From an uncultured Eubacteriaceae bacterium (lineage in GTDB: Bacteria > Bacillota > Clostridia > Lachnospirales > CAG-274), in assembly GCA_946534775.1 (NCBI GenBank), contig CAMNCZ010000001.1, positions 1-18,230 of the forward strand: DNA of 18,230 nt, given 5' to 3'. How positions within the stretch are numbered: position 1 is the first letter of the stretch; every line of letters begins with the position of its first letter. Made by a program: the position numbers and the translations under genes. This document shows, in pieces, positions 1 to 9,032 of this stretch. Below the pieces are notes generated by a model. The model did not search any database. It was not told where the DNA came from and saw only the letters and a list, made by a program, of their open reading frames with translations.

Positions 1-7
1 TAGTTAT

Positions 8-15
8 AAAGGAGA
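8..15 (+). promoter_or_regulatory. Ribosome binding site of rseP
   Basis: AAAGGAGA lies 9-10 nt before the TTG at 25. It supports TTG as the true start, because no ATG or GTG in frame is closer and the protein must begin with the first membrane helix that carries the HEXXH motif. Confidence 0.75.
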
Positions 16-24
16 TCTGAGATT

Positions 25-1104
25 TTGTCGGTTATACTTACAATAATTATTTTCAGTATAATAGTTGTTATACACGAATGGGGACATTTAAGGGCTGCAA
101 AGGCCTGCGGTGTAAACGTGGAAGAATTTGCCGTTGGTATGGGGCCGAAACTGTGCGGCACGACGATTGGCGGCACGCTTTATTCAATAAGGCTTTTGCC
201 GCTTGGAGGTTTCTGCCGTATGACGGATGAGACCGATGGCGATAAAGTGGGATTTCTTGATGTAAGCGTATGGAAACGTATGATAATTTGTGTTGCGGGC
301 CCGCTGATGAACTTTGTGCTGGCTATAGCGGTAATGATAATTATAGGTATGATGCAGAGTGTGAGTACAACGCAGATAGCCGAGGTTGTCGAAAATTCGG
401 CCGCTGCCGAGGCGGGACTTAAAAAAGACGATATAATTACAGCCGTTAACGGCAAAAAAACAATAAGTGCAACGGATGTAAACCTTGCAATACTGCAAAA
501 CGGCGGGAATACTGCGGAATTGACGGTAAAACGCGGTTCGGGGAAAATATCCGTTCCTATCACTCCAAAATATGACGAGGAGAGGGAAAGATATTTTATA
601 GGCGTTGTAATGGTAGCCAAAGGGCCGATGATAGATATAGGCATATATCCTAAAGAGGAACTTGCAAAGATACCGCGTGCAAACTTTGCGGAAAGTGTTG
701 TAAGCGGCTGCAATGACGGTATATTTACCATAAAAATAACTTTGCAGAGTATTGCTATGCTTGTGACGCGGGATATCCCCGTGAGCGAACTTTCGGGCCC
801 TATAGGCGTAACATCTGTAGTTGGCGATACCTATCAGGAAACAAAGGAAGAGGCGGGACTTGCGGCATCTATACTTATGCTTGCAAATATTACCGCGCTT
901 TTAAGTGCAAACCTTGGCATTATGAACCTGCTTCCCATACCTGCGCTTGACGGCGGCAGGCTGCTTATATATATTGTGGAAGTTATACGCAGAAAACGCA
1001 TACCGCCCGAAAAGGAAGGTATGATAAACCTTGCGGGGTTTGCATTGATGATGATGCTTGCGATTTTTGTTGCATTTAACGATATTACACGGTTGATAAA
1101 ATAA
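25..1104 (+). CDS. rseP: RseP/RasP-family site-2 intramembrane zinc metalloprotease
   Basis: Membrane-embedded protease of the M50 (site-2) family, 359 residues. Family members cut transmembrane anti-sigma factors and leftover signal peptides within the membrane. Seen here: a hydrophobic first helix with the zinc motif HEWGH (H17, E18, H21); a second hydrophobic stretch near 85-110; a PDZ-like domain about 115-190 (AAAEAGLKKDDIITAVNG); and near the C-terminus the second conserved site NLLPIPALDGG, whose D309 is the expected third zinc ligand, followed by a last membrane helix. Translation starts at TTG behind a good ribosome binding site. It sits 33 nt upstream of ispG, and in Clostridia and Bacilli this pair normally follows uppS, cdsA and dxr, which would lie outside the window. 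Length and motifs are normal for a full-length, active enzyme. The natural substrate cannot be told from the sequence. Confidence 0.95.
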   Translation: MSVILTIIIFSIIVVIHEWGHLRAAKACGVNVEEFAVGMGPKLCGTTIGGTLYSIRLLPLGGFCRMTDETDGDKVGFLDVSVWKRMIICVAGPLMNFVLAIAVMIIIGMMQSVSTTQIAEVVENSAAAEAGLKKDDIITAVNGKKTISATDVNLAILQNGGNTAELTVKRGSGKISVPITPKYDEERERYFIGVVMVAKGPMIDIGIYPKEELAKIPRANFAESVVSGCNDGIFTIKITLQSIAMLVTRDIPVSELSGPIGVTSVVGDTYQETKEEAGLAASILMLANITALLSANLGIMNLLPIPALDGGRLLIYIVEVIRRKRIPPEKEGMINLAGFALMMMLAIFVAFNDITRLIK

Positions 1105-1122
1105 TTTGAGATAATTGAATTG

Positions 1123-1131
1123 AAAGAAGGG
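1123..1131 (+). promoter_or_regulatory. Ribosome binding site that sets the ispG start
   Basis: AAAGAAGGG lies 6 nt before ATG 1138. The in-frame TTG at 1120 overlaps this site itself and has no ribosome binding site of its own at proper distance, so ATG 1138 is the better start. Confidence 0.65.
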
Positions 1132-1137
1132 TCTCTT

Positions 1138-2211
1138 ATGGGCAGTACAGATAATTTTATAATCAGAAAAAAGACAAGAGAAGTAAAAATAGGAAATGTA
1201 AAAATTGGCGGAAATAACCCGATAGCAATTCAGTCTATGTGCAATACCGACACACGCGATGCAAAAGCGACGGTAGAGCAGATAAACCGCCTTGCCGAAG
1301 CGGGCTGCGAGATCATCCGTGTGGCTGTGCCCGATATGGCGGCTGCCGAGGCGATAAAAGATATAAAAAGCGCTATTGATATACCGTTGGTTGCAGATAT
1401 ACATTTTGACTACCGTCTGGCGCTTAAAGCCATAGAAAACGGCGTGGATAAAATGCGTATAAACCCCGGAAATATCGGCAGCGAGGAGAGGGTCAAGGCC
1501 GTTGTATATGCGGCTGCGGAAAAGGGCATACCTATCCGTATAGGTGTAAATTCGGGTTCTTTGGAAAAGGAATTTCTTGAAAAGTACGGTAATACCGTAA
1601 CCCCCGAAGGCCTTGTGGAAAGCGCAATGAAACATGTAGAAATACTTGAAAAATATGATTTTCACGATACGGTCATTTCGATAAAGGCATCAAGTGTGCC
1701 GTTTTCTATGCGTACATACAGTGTTTTAAGCGAAAAAACGGACTATCCGCTGCACCTGGGCATAACCGAGAGCGGTACGGTATATAACGGCACCGTAAAA
1801 TCGGCAGTCGGTATCGGCAGCATTTTGTCTATGGGTATAGGCGATACTATCCGCGTTTCGCTTACGGGCGACCCGATAGAAGAAATAAAGGCAGCTAAAG
1901 CAATTTTAAAAAGCCTTGAATTAAGGCGTTTCGGCGTTAATTTTGTTTCCTGTCCTACCTGCGGCAGAACGGAGATAGACCTTATCGGCCTTGCAAACAA
2001 GGTTGAGGAAAGATGTAAAAATCTTGATAAAAATATCAAAGTTGCCGTTATGGGCTGTGTTGTAAACGGCCCGGGTGAGGCAAGAGAAGCCGATATCGGT
2101 ATTGCGGGAGGCAAGGGTTACGGTCTTATTTTCAAAAAGGGCGAAATATTTAAAAAGTGCCCCGAAAATGAGTTGCTTGATGAGCTTATGGCGGAGATAG
2201 ACAAGCTGTAA
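1138..2211 (+). CDS. ispG: 4-hydroxy-3-methylbut-2-enyl diphosphate synthase (GcpE/IspG)
   Basis: Iron-sulfur enzyme of the MEP (non-mevalonate) isoprenoid pathway. It converts 2-C-methyl-erythritol 2,4-cyclodiphosphate to HMBPP in the cytosol, using flavodoxin or ferredoxin as electron donor. With the start at ATG 1138 the protein has 357 residues, the size of the short bacterial form. The cluster ligands are visible: C272 and C275 in CPTCGR, C307 in [10 protein letters not shown], and E314, each two residues beyond the known E. coli ligands C270, C273, C305 and E312. The N-terminal TIM-barrel part carries the conserved [11 protein letters not shown] and [11 protein letters not shown] segments. 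It lies between rseP and polC with short gaps and no visible terminator, so co-transcription is likely. An upstream in-frame TTG at 1120 would add six residues but lacks a ribosome binding site. Confidence 0.96.
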   Translation: MGSTDNFIIRKKTREVKIGNVKIGGNNPIAIQSMCNTDTRDAKATVEQINRLAEAGCEIIRVAVPDMAAAEAIKDIKSAIDIPLVADIHFDYRLALKAIENGVDKMRINPGNIGSEERVKAVVYAAAEKGIPIRIGVNSGSLEKEFLEKYGNTVTPEGLVESAMKHVEILEKYDFHDTVISIKASSVPFSMRTYSVLSEKTDYPLHLGITESGTVYNGTVKSAVGIGSILSMGIGDTIRVSLTGDPIEEIKAAKAILKSLELRRFGVNFVSCPTCGRTEIDLIGLANKVEERCKNLDKNIKVAVMGCVVNGPGEAREADIGIAGGKGYGLIFKKGEIFKKCPENELLDELMAEIDKL

Positions 2212-2234
2212 CCTGCATTGGGTTATTGAAAATT

Positions 2235-2240
2235 AAGGAG
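2235..2240 (+). promoter_or_regulatory. Ribosome binding site of polC
   Basis: AAGGAG lies 7 nt before TTG 2248. It supports a TTG start for polC, the second TTG start in this cluster. Confidence 0.75.
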
Positions 2241-2247
2241 AATAAAA

Positions 2248-5200
2248 TTGGCACCAAAAGCATTTGAACAGGTGTTCAGCGGCTTGAATCTTTCGGCAAA
2301 TGTGCGGACAAACCTGCGTGAGTCTTATGTCAGCAATATTATGTTTGTAAAAAACACAAAAACATTTGTTGTGGATATAAATGCGCCGAGTGTGGTCGAT
2401 GAAGACTGTTTGGAACATTTTAAATCGGATATACGCGATAATTTTCCGTTTGCGGAAAAAATCGAACTTAATATAAAATACGATATGGGCGATAGCTTGC
2501 CCGAGGCGCGTATAGCAATGTATTGGGACAGCCTGCTTAAAAGTATAAGAAGGCGGTCGGTATATGCGTTTATGGCGCTTAATGACTGCAAACGCAGTCT
2601 TTGCGATGAAAAATATGTTATAGAATTAAAAAACAACAGTGCGTATATGCTTTCAAAAATGCATATTGATGATTATATACGCGATATGTTTAAAAAAAGG
2701 CTTGACCTGCCGCTTAAAATAGAGCTGGTAAACGGCGAGCCCGTTGAGATGATAAATTTTATAAAGGAATACACGCCCGAAGATCTGGTGAGGCTGAGCG
2801 AGCAGCGCGCGGAGCAGACGGAGGAAAAGACGCAGGCAAAAGACGGCAAAAAGCAGGAAAAGGGTGCAAAGACGGCGCCTGCGCCCAAGCCCGCGGCACC
2901 GCAAAAGGACGGGCTGTATAAAAAGAGAAGCCCGAGAAGTTCGGTAAATACCGAGGAGATAACCGTGCCCGTAACAAAAATAAACGACCTGCGTGTATTT
3001 GAGCAGGAATATGCGGTTTCGGGCAGGATAATCTTTGTTGAAACAACGGAAACGAGAAAAGGCGGTTTAATAGTAAAATTTGGCATAACGGACAAGTCAA
3101 ACTCGGTAATGGCAAAGTTTTTCACAAAACCGGAGGATTTTGAAGAGGAATTTGCCGATATGATAAAGGCCGATAAATATGCGACCATAATGGGTACATA
3201 CAGTGTGGATGCATACGAAAGAAACGAGCCCGTAATTATGGTGAAGCAGATAAACAAGGCCGAAGCGCCCGTTGTGCGTACAGATGACGAGGAAGTAAAA
3301 CGTGTGGAACTGCATCTGCATACCAAAATGAGTATGATGGATGCGGTAACAAGTGCGACAGATTACATAAACAGGGCGAAATACTGGGGTCACAAGGCTA
3401 TAGCGATAACCGACCACGGCGTTGTACAGGCTTATCCCGAGGCGGCTATCGCCGCCAAAAAAGCGGATATAAAGGTGCTTTACGGTGTAGAGGGCTATCT
3501 TGTTGACGATACAACGGCGGTAGCGAAAAACGTTATCGACCATCCTCTTGACGGAAAGTTCGTTGTTTTTGATATAGAGACAACGGGTCTTTCACAAAAT
3601 GCAGATAAAATTATAGAGATAGGTGCGGTAAAAATTGAAAACGGTGTTATAACCGACCGATTTTCAAGTTTTATCAACCCACATCAGCTGCTTGAACCGA
3701 AGATAATCAAGCTGACAAATATAAATGACGAAATGCTTGCGGAAGCAAAAGATGATATTGATGTTATCCCGAGGTTTCTGGAGTTTATCGAGGGCAGTGT
3801 GCTTGTTGCGCATAATGCGCCGTTTGATACGGGCTTTATGCGAAGATGGTGTAAGCTGAACAACTATAAATTTGACTACGGTTTTATAGATACGGTCGAA
3901 TTTTCAAAGGTGGTTATGCCAAACCTTGAAAATTACAAGCTGGAAACGGTTTGCGAGGAACTTGATGTGGACCTGCATAATCATCATCGCGCGGTAAACG
4001 ATGCCGAGGCTACGGCCGACCTGTTTTTAAAAGAGATAGAAATAGTTAAAAAAGACGGCGTATCTACCGTAAAACAGCTTAACGAGTACGCGGTATCACG
4101 CATAAACCCGCGTATGATACCTAAGTATTACCATATAATCATACTTGTAAAAAATATGAAAGGTTTGCGTAATTTGTATGAGCTTATTTCGGATACGCAC
4201 CTTGTTTACTACAACAAGCGCCCGAAATTGCCTAAAAGCAAGCTGATAGAAATGCGGGAGGGGCTGATAATAGGTTCTGCCTGTGAAGCGGGCGATCTGT
4301 TTAACGCTGTTTTTGATGAATATAATGAAGAGATAATAAAAGACCTTGTGGAATTTTATGATTATCTTGAAATTCAGCCTGTCGGAAACAACAGGTTTAT
4401 GATAAACAACAAAAGCCGAAGCGGAAAATGCGTTGAAAGCGAAGAAGAACTGTATGAACTGAATAAAAAGATAGTTGCGCTTGGCGATAAGTATAACAAG
4501 CCCGTTGCGGCAACCTGTGATGCGCATTTTCTCGATCCCGAGGACGAGATATACAGACGTATAGTACAGACGGGCGAAGGTTTTGAGGATGTTGATAATC
4601 AACCGCCGCTTTTTTACAGAAATACACGGGAGATGCTGGATGAATTTTCGTATCTCGGCGAGGAAAAGGCTTACGAAGTTGTTGTTACAAACACAAATAT
4701 GATAGCCGATTGGATAGAAGATGTCAAACCTGTGCGTGACGGTACATATCCGCCCAAAATGCCGAATGCGGAAGAAGACCTTGTGCGCATAACCCACGAA
4801 AAGGCAAAGGAAATATACGGTGATCCTCTTCCGCAGATAGTTTCCGAAAGACTTGAAAAGGAACTTAATTCCATTATAAAACACGGTTTCTCGGTGCTTT
4901 ACATAATTGCGCAAAAACTGGTTTGGAACAGTATGGAAAACGGATATATCGTAGGTTCCCGCGGTTCGGTAGGCAGCTCGTTTGTTGCCACTATGGCGGG
5001 TATTACGGAGGTTAATCCGCTTGATCCGCATTATATTTGCCCAAATTGCAAATACTCGGATTTTGAGTCGGAAGAGGTTAAGGCAAACGCAGGTAACTCG
5101 GGCTTTGACCTGCCCGATAAGGATTGTCCCGTTTGCGGTACAAAACTTAAAAAGAACGGTCAGGCTATACCGTTTGAAACTTTCCTTGGTTTTGACGGTG

Positions 5201-6639
5201 ACAAGGAACCCGATATCGACCTTAACTTCAGCGGTGAATATCAGCAGCGTGCGCATAGATACTGCGAGACTCTGTTTGGTGACGGTCACGTTTTCAAGGC
5301 GGGTACTATAGGTACCTTGCAGGATAAAACTGTTTTCGGCTATGTATTGAAATACTGCGAACAGCGTGGTATAACTATGTCAAATGCCGAAAAAATGCGC
5401 CTTGCGCTTGGCTGCGTGGGTGTTAAAAGAACAACGGGTCAGCACCCGGGCGGTCTTATAATAGTTCCCGATGATGAAACCATTTATAATTTCACCCCCG
5501 TGCAGCACCCCGCAAATGAATTTACATCGGTGGTAAGAACGACTCATTTCGATTACCACTCGATACACGATAACTTATTGAAGCTTGATATGCTCGGACA
5601 CGATGTGCCGACCATAATTCGTATGTTCCACGATATAACGGGCTTTAACCCGCTTGATGTGCCGATGGATGACAAGGCGACGATATCGCTGTTTACAAGC
5701 CCCGATGCGCTTGGCGTAACAAGGGAGCAGATAAACTGCAATACGGGTTCGCTCGGTCTGCCCGAATTCGGTACAAGTTTTGTCCGTCAGATGCTTGAAG
5801 AGACCCAGCCCAACAGTTTTTCGGATTTGGTGCGTATCTCGGGTCTTTCCCACGGCACCGACGTTTGGACGGGCAATGCGCAGGAACTTATAAATAACGG
5901 TACGGCGACTATCAAAGAGATAATCCCGACCCGTGACGATATTATGGTCTATCTGATAATAAAAGGCCTTGAAAAAAGTCTTGCCTTCAACATAATGGAA
6001 AAGGTAAGAAAAGGTAAGGGACTTACACCCGAACACGAGGCTGCTATGCGCGAACACGGTGTGCCCGAATGGTACATAGACAGCTGTAAAAAAATAAAGT
6101 ATATGTTCCCCAAGGGTCACGCGGTGGCTTATGTTACCAATACTTTCAGAATAGGTTATTTTAAGATAAATTATCCTTATGCTTTTTATGCGGCAACTTT
6201 TTCCGTTAAAGTGGAAGATTTTGACTATAACACAATGAGTTTCGGCATAGAGAGGGTAAAGGAAAAAATGGCCGAGATCGCCGCAAAGGGTGATGCCAAA
6301 ACGGCCAAAGACAAAACGATGAACACCACGCTTGAACTGGTGCACGAAATGTATGTGAGGGGCCTTAAATTTGACAGAATGAACCTTTACAACAGTGATG
6401 CCAAAAAATTCAAGGTGACGGATAACGGGCTTCTGCCGCCGCTTTGCACGATACAGGGCCTTGGCGAAAACGCCGCGCTTAGCATAGTGAAGGCAAGGGA
6501 GGAAAAACCGTTTGAAAATGTTGAGGATTTCAGAAAACGTACAGGCCTTGGCAAAACGCTGATAGAACTTTTGCGTGAGGCGCACATGTTTGACGGAATG
6601 GAAGAAAGCAGCCAGCTTTCACTGTTTTCGATGTTATAG
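2248..6639 (+). CDS. polC: DNA polymerase III alpha subunit, PolC type
   Basis: Replicative DNA polymerase of low-GC Gram-positive bacteria, with built-in 3'-5' proofreading; 1463 residues, close to the usual ~1440. Domains in order: an N-terminal domain; a charged Lys/Glu/Ala/Pro linker about 186-226; an OB fold about 235-345; a PHP domain starting at HLHTK (H356, H358); a DnaQ-like exonuclease inserted in PHP with motifs DIETTG (D442), NAPFDTGF and HRAVNDAEA; then the polymerase core with GSRGSVGSS (903-911), a zinc-type four-cysteine knuckle (C931, C934, C960, C963) and the catalytic aspartates of PDIDLNF (D989, D991). The C-terminus has the beta-clamp binding motif QLSLF (1456-1460). All key residues are present. 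The TTG start is backed by a good ribosome binding site. Unusually, comEC follows rather than the rimP-nusA genes often found after polC in related genomes. Confidence 0.98.
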   Translation: MAPKAFEQVFSGLNLSANVRTNLRESYVSNIMFVKNTKTFVVDINAPSVVDEDCLEHFKSDIRDNFPFAEKIELNIKYDMGDSLPEARIAMYWDSLLKSIRRRSVYAFMALNDCKRSLCDEKYVIELKNNSAYMLSKMHIDDYIRDMFKKRLDLPLKIELVNGEPVEMINFIKEYTPEDLVRLSEQRAEQTEEKTQAKDGKKQEKGAKTAPAPKPAAPQKDGLYKKRSPRSSVNTEEITVPVTKINDLRVFEQEYAVSGRIIFVETTETRKGGLIVKFGITDKSNSVMAKFFTKPEDFEEEFADMIKADKYATIMGTYSVDAYERNEPVIMVKQINKAEAPVVRTDDEEVKRVELHLHTKMSMMDAVTSATDYINRAKYWGHKAIAITDHGVVQAYPEAAIAAKKADIKVLYGVEGYLVDDTTAVAKNVIDHPLDGKFVVFDIETTGLSQNADKIIEIGAVKIENGVITDRFSSFINPHQLLEPKIIKLTNINDEMLAEAKDDIDVIPRFLEFIEGSVLVAHNAPFDTGFMRRWCKLNNYKFDYGFIDTVEFSKVVMPNLENYKLETVCEELDVDLHNHHRAVNDAEATADLFLKEIEIVKKDGVSTVKQLNEYAVSRINPRMIPKYYHIIILVKNMKGLRNLYELISDTHLVYYNKRPKLPKSKLIEMREGLIIGSACEAGDLFNAVFDEYNEEIIKDLVEFYDYLEIQPVGNNRFMINNKSRSGKCVESEEELYELNKKIVALGDKYNKPVAATCDAHFLDPEDEIYRRIVQTGEGFEDVDNQPPLFYRNTREMLDEFSYLGEEKAYEVVVTNTNMIADWIEDVKPVRDGTYPPKMPNAEEDLVRITHEKAKEIYGDPLPQIVSERLEKELNSIIKHGFSVLYIIAQKLVWNSMENGYIVGSRGSVGSSFVATMAGITEVNPLDPHYICPNCKYSDFESEEVKANAGNSGFDLPDKDCPVCGTKLKKNGQAIPFETFLGFDGDKEPDIDLNFSGEYQQRAHRYCETLFGDGHVFKAGTIGTLQDKTVFGYVLKYCEQRGITMSNAEKMRLALGCVGVKRTTGQHPGGLIIVPDDETIYNFTPVQHPANEFTSVVRTTHFDYHSIHDNLLKLDMLGHDVPTIIRMFHDITGFNPLDVPMDDKATISLFTSPDALGVTREQINCNTGSLGLPEFGTSFVRQMLEETQPNSFSDLVRISGLSHGTDVWTGNAQELINNGTATIKEIIPTRDDIMVYLIIKGLEKSLAFNIMEKVRKGKGLTPEHEAAMREHGVPEWYIDSCKKIKYMFPKGHAVAYVTNTFRIGYFKINYPYAFYAATFSVKVEDFDYNTMSFGIERVKEKMAEIAAKGDAKTAKDKTMNTTLELVHEMYVRGLKFDRMNLYNSDAKKFKVTDNGLLPPLCTIQGLGENAALSIVKAREEKPFENVEDFRKRTGLGKTLIELLREAHMFDGMEESSQLSLFSML

Positions 6640-6650
6640 TTTATGATGCG

Positions 6651-6657
6651 GAAGGAG
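6651..6657 (+). promoter_or_regulatory. Ribosome binding site that sets the comEC start
   Basis: GAAGGAG lies 6 nt before ATG 6664. The earlier in-frame ATGs at 6643 and 6646 precede this site, only 4-7 nt after the polC stop, and have no such site of their own. Confidence 0.75.
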
Positions 6658-6663
6658 AATAAT

Positions 6664-9009
6664 ATGAAAAGACCTCTTCCTTACATCCTTTTGTTTATGT
6701 GTATAGGCATATATTACGGAACATATCTCTCCGACGGCATCAACGATATATACAAGATCATTGCGGCCGCGGCACTTGTTATTACCGCAGCCGCAGTATG
6801 TCAATTTAATACAAAGCGAAAATTTGCATCCCTGTTACCGCTTGCGGCGATAATGGGGATATTTTTGTTTAAAAGCACGGTGGGAAGCAAACCCGATATA
6901 AACCTGCTTAACGATATTGCGGCAGACAGAAAAAGCGTGGAAATAAGCGGTGTGATCGTTGATTCATCAAAAAGCGGTGACAGGAATATATATAAAGTTG
7001 TGACGCAAAGTATAATTACCGAAAATAACGCAGCTATAACCGATAAATACGGGATAAGGATATTTACCGATAAAAAGTATGATATTGGCAGCAAGATAAA
7101 GCTTAAAACCAGGCTTTACGCACATAGCGGCAAAATGAACCCGTCGGATTTTGACAACAGGCTGTATCTGCGTATTCACGGGTGCGATTACAGTATGTAT
7201 TGCGGTGAAGAGGCATTTCCCGAAGTTATCGGCAGGTCGAAAATGCCGTTTTATACGCTGAAAAATATTATGTACAGTCTGCGTGACAGAACGGGCGAGG
7301 TCTTTGACAGATACTTTACCGCAAAACAGGCAGGCATATTAAAGGCGATAACCACAGGCGAAAAGAGTGCGCTTGAAAACGATGTGAAAGAAAGTTTCAA
7401 GGGTGCGGGAATATATCATTTTCTTGCTATATCGGGGCTGCATCTTTCGGTGCTCGCCGCGTTTATGGTGTTTGTTTTGAAAAAGGTATCAAAGCGCGCG
7501 GCTTATGTGGTGACTATGCTGTTTCTTGCACTGTATTGGGTACTCACGGGCGGCAGCGTTTCGGTCACTCGCGCAGTGCTTATGATATATGTTTATCTTT
7601 TGGGAAAACTGATATACAGGCAGTCCGATCTTATAAATTCCGCATCTGCCGCGGCGATACTGCTTCTTATCCATAACCCGCTGTATCTTTTCGATACGGG
7701 GTTTTTATACTCGTTTTCGTCGGTTTTCGGTATAGGGCTGGCGCTTTTGCCGCTTTCAAAGTTTAATAAAAAGGGCGCCAAAATGCTGCGGACTGTGGCT
7801 GCATCTTTCGGGGCAACGCTGTTTACACGCATTATAACGCTTGTAAGCTATTATACGCTTAATATTTACGATATAATTATAAATCTGCTGCTTATACCGT
7901 TTATGAGTTTTATAGTGGTTTACGCTATGGGGTTTGGGCTTATCGGGCTGACGGGGCTTAAAATAGGTGCGGCGGCGGTACCGCTGGGGCTTGCTTTGGA
8001 TGCACTTACCTATACGGCGGATAAATTGAGTAAATTTGCGGTTATTGTGGCGGGTTGTCCGACACGGGAAACGTTTTTGATAATTCTGGCGGCTGTGCTT
8101 GCGGTAATGCTGTTTCTGCTTAGACCAAGCGCTAAGCGGGCTGTTTTTGCGCTTATACTCGTGTCGCTGACAGCGGTTGTGTCCAATATGCAAAAATCGG
8201 ATGTAACAAGGGTGAATTTTTTGTATGTGGGGCAGGGAAACTGCTGTGTTATAACAAAAGGGAAAAGCGCTTGTATAGTGGATTGCTGCGGCAGCGAACT
8301 TTCCGCGATAGGCGCTGACAACGGTACATATAAGGTTATGCCGTTTTTAAATTACAGCGGTGTTGATAATATAGACTCCGTTTTTATATCGCATACCGAT
8401 ACCGACCACATAAAGGGGCTTTTTGACCTTATGGGAAATATAAAAATCAAGAATATCTATATTTCGGCCTATACGGATAAAAACGAAAATTACAACAGGC
8501 TTACCGTGCTTTCAAAAGCCAATGGTATACCCGTAAACGAACTGTATGCGGGAGATACGGTCAAAAACGGCTTTGGAGATTTTTGCTGTGTATATCCGTT
8601 TGAGTTAAGCCGGGAAAACAACAAAAATTCAATGGTCATAAAGGCACAGCTTGACGGTTTTTCGGTGCTTTTTACGGGAGATATTGACAAAAAGTGTGAA
8701 CGGGCTGTAGTTGAGAGCGGCGCGGATATAAAAGCCGATGTATTGGAATTGCCGCATCACGGAAGTTCGACATCGACAAGCGTAAAACTTGTGAAGGCCG
8801 TTAAGCCCGAATTTGCGGTAGCTTCTTCGGGTATAAACAACAGATACGGCCATCCGTCAAAGAAAACGGCAGACAGAATGAGAAAATATAACATCCCGCT
8901 TTACAAAACAAATGACGGTTTAATTTGTTTTATGGCGAAAGATGATAATTTAGGTGTTTACAGATACGAAAATTTGGAGTATAATAGTATAGTTAGAAGT
9001 CTGAGATAA
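6664..9009 (+). CDS. comEC: ComEC/Rec2 competence DNA-uptake channel protein
   Basis: Polytopic membrane protein that moves single-stranded DNA into the cell during natural transformation; 781 residues from ATG 6664, the usual full length. Three regions are visible: an N-terminal part with two to three membrane segments followed by an OB-like DUF4131 region (to about 190); the central Competence domain with the conserved ISGLHLS motif and many hydrophobic helices (about 215-510); and a C-terminal metallo-beta-lactamase-like domain with SHTDTDH (H577, D579, D581, H582), FTGDID, LPHHGSS (H698, H699) and GHPS. The lactamase motifs are intact, as in members thought to degrade the non-transported strand. 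It starts 24 nt after polC, so it is probably co-transcribed. No comEA, comFA or pilus genes are in the window. The last ~50 bp also contain a promoter for the next gene. Confidence 0.95.
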   Translation: MKRPLPYILLFMCIGIYYGTYLSDGINDIYKIIAAAALVITAAAVCQFNTKRKFASLLPLAAIMGIFLFKSTVGSKPDINLLNDIAADRKSVEISGVIVDSSKSGDRNIYKVVTQSIITENNAAITDKYGIRIFTDKKYDIGSKIKLKTRLYAHSGKMNPSDFDNRLYLRIHGCDYSMYCGEEAFPEVIGRSKMPFYTLKNIMYSLRDRTGEVFDRYFTAKQAGILKAITTGEKSALENDVKESFKGAGIYHFLAISGLHLSVLAAFMVFVLKKVSKRAAYVVTMLFLALYWVLTGGSVSVTRAVLMIYVYLLGKLIYRQSDLINSASAAAILLLIHNPLYLFDTGFLYSFSSVFGIGLALLPLSKFNKKGAKMLRTVAASFGATLFTRIITLVSYYTLNIYDIIINLLLIPFMSFIVVYAMGFGLIGLTGLKIGAAAVPLGLALDALTYTADKLSKFAVIVAGCPTRETFLIILAAVLAVMLFLLRPSAKRAVFALILVSLTAVVSNMQKSDVTRVNFLYVGQGNCCVITKGKSACIVDCCGSELSAIGADNGTYKVMPFLNYSGVDNIDSVFISHTDTDHIKGLFDLMGNIKIKNIYISAYTDKNENYNRLTVLSKANGIPVNELYAGDTVKNGFGDFCCVYPFELSRENNKNSMVIKAQLDGFSVLFTGDIDKKCERAVVESGADIKADVLELPHHGSSTSTSVKLVKAVKPEFAVASSGINNRYGHPSKKTADRMRKYNIPLYKTNDGLICFMAKDDNLGVYRYENLEYNSIVRSLR
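8957..8985 (+). promoter_or_regulatory. Sigma-A type promoter inside the comEC 3' end, for pepP operon
   Basis: TTTACA (8957-8962), a 17-bp spacer and a perfect TATAAT (8980-8985). Start of transcription is expected near 8992, leaving about 40 nt of leader before pepP ATG 9033. It lies within comEC coding sequence, so it would make pepP and the following genes independent of the polC-comEC transcript. Found by eye; no transcript data. Confidence 0.6.
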
Positions 9010-9032
9010 ATTCGGAACAGAGGCGAAACAAA

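Noticed and set aside
1..24. End of an upstream gene (dxr expected from gene order)
   Set aside because: In-frame stops at 1-3 and 7-9 are visible, but no coding sequence is in the window, so the upstream gene cannot be supported.
4096..5289. 397-codon open frame on the minus strand inside polC
   Set aside because: It is antisense to conserved PolC catalytic regions, has no recognisable domain and is rich in Arg, Tyr, Phe and His, as expected for a shadow of AT-rich coding DNA.
5575..6585. 336-codon minus-strand open frame inside polC
   Set aside because: It is a shadow frame with biased, non-domain-like composition and no ribosome binding site that I can support.
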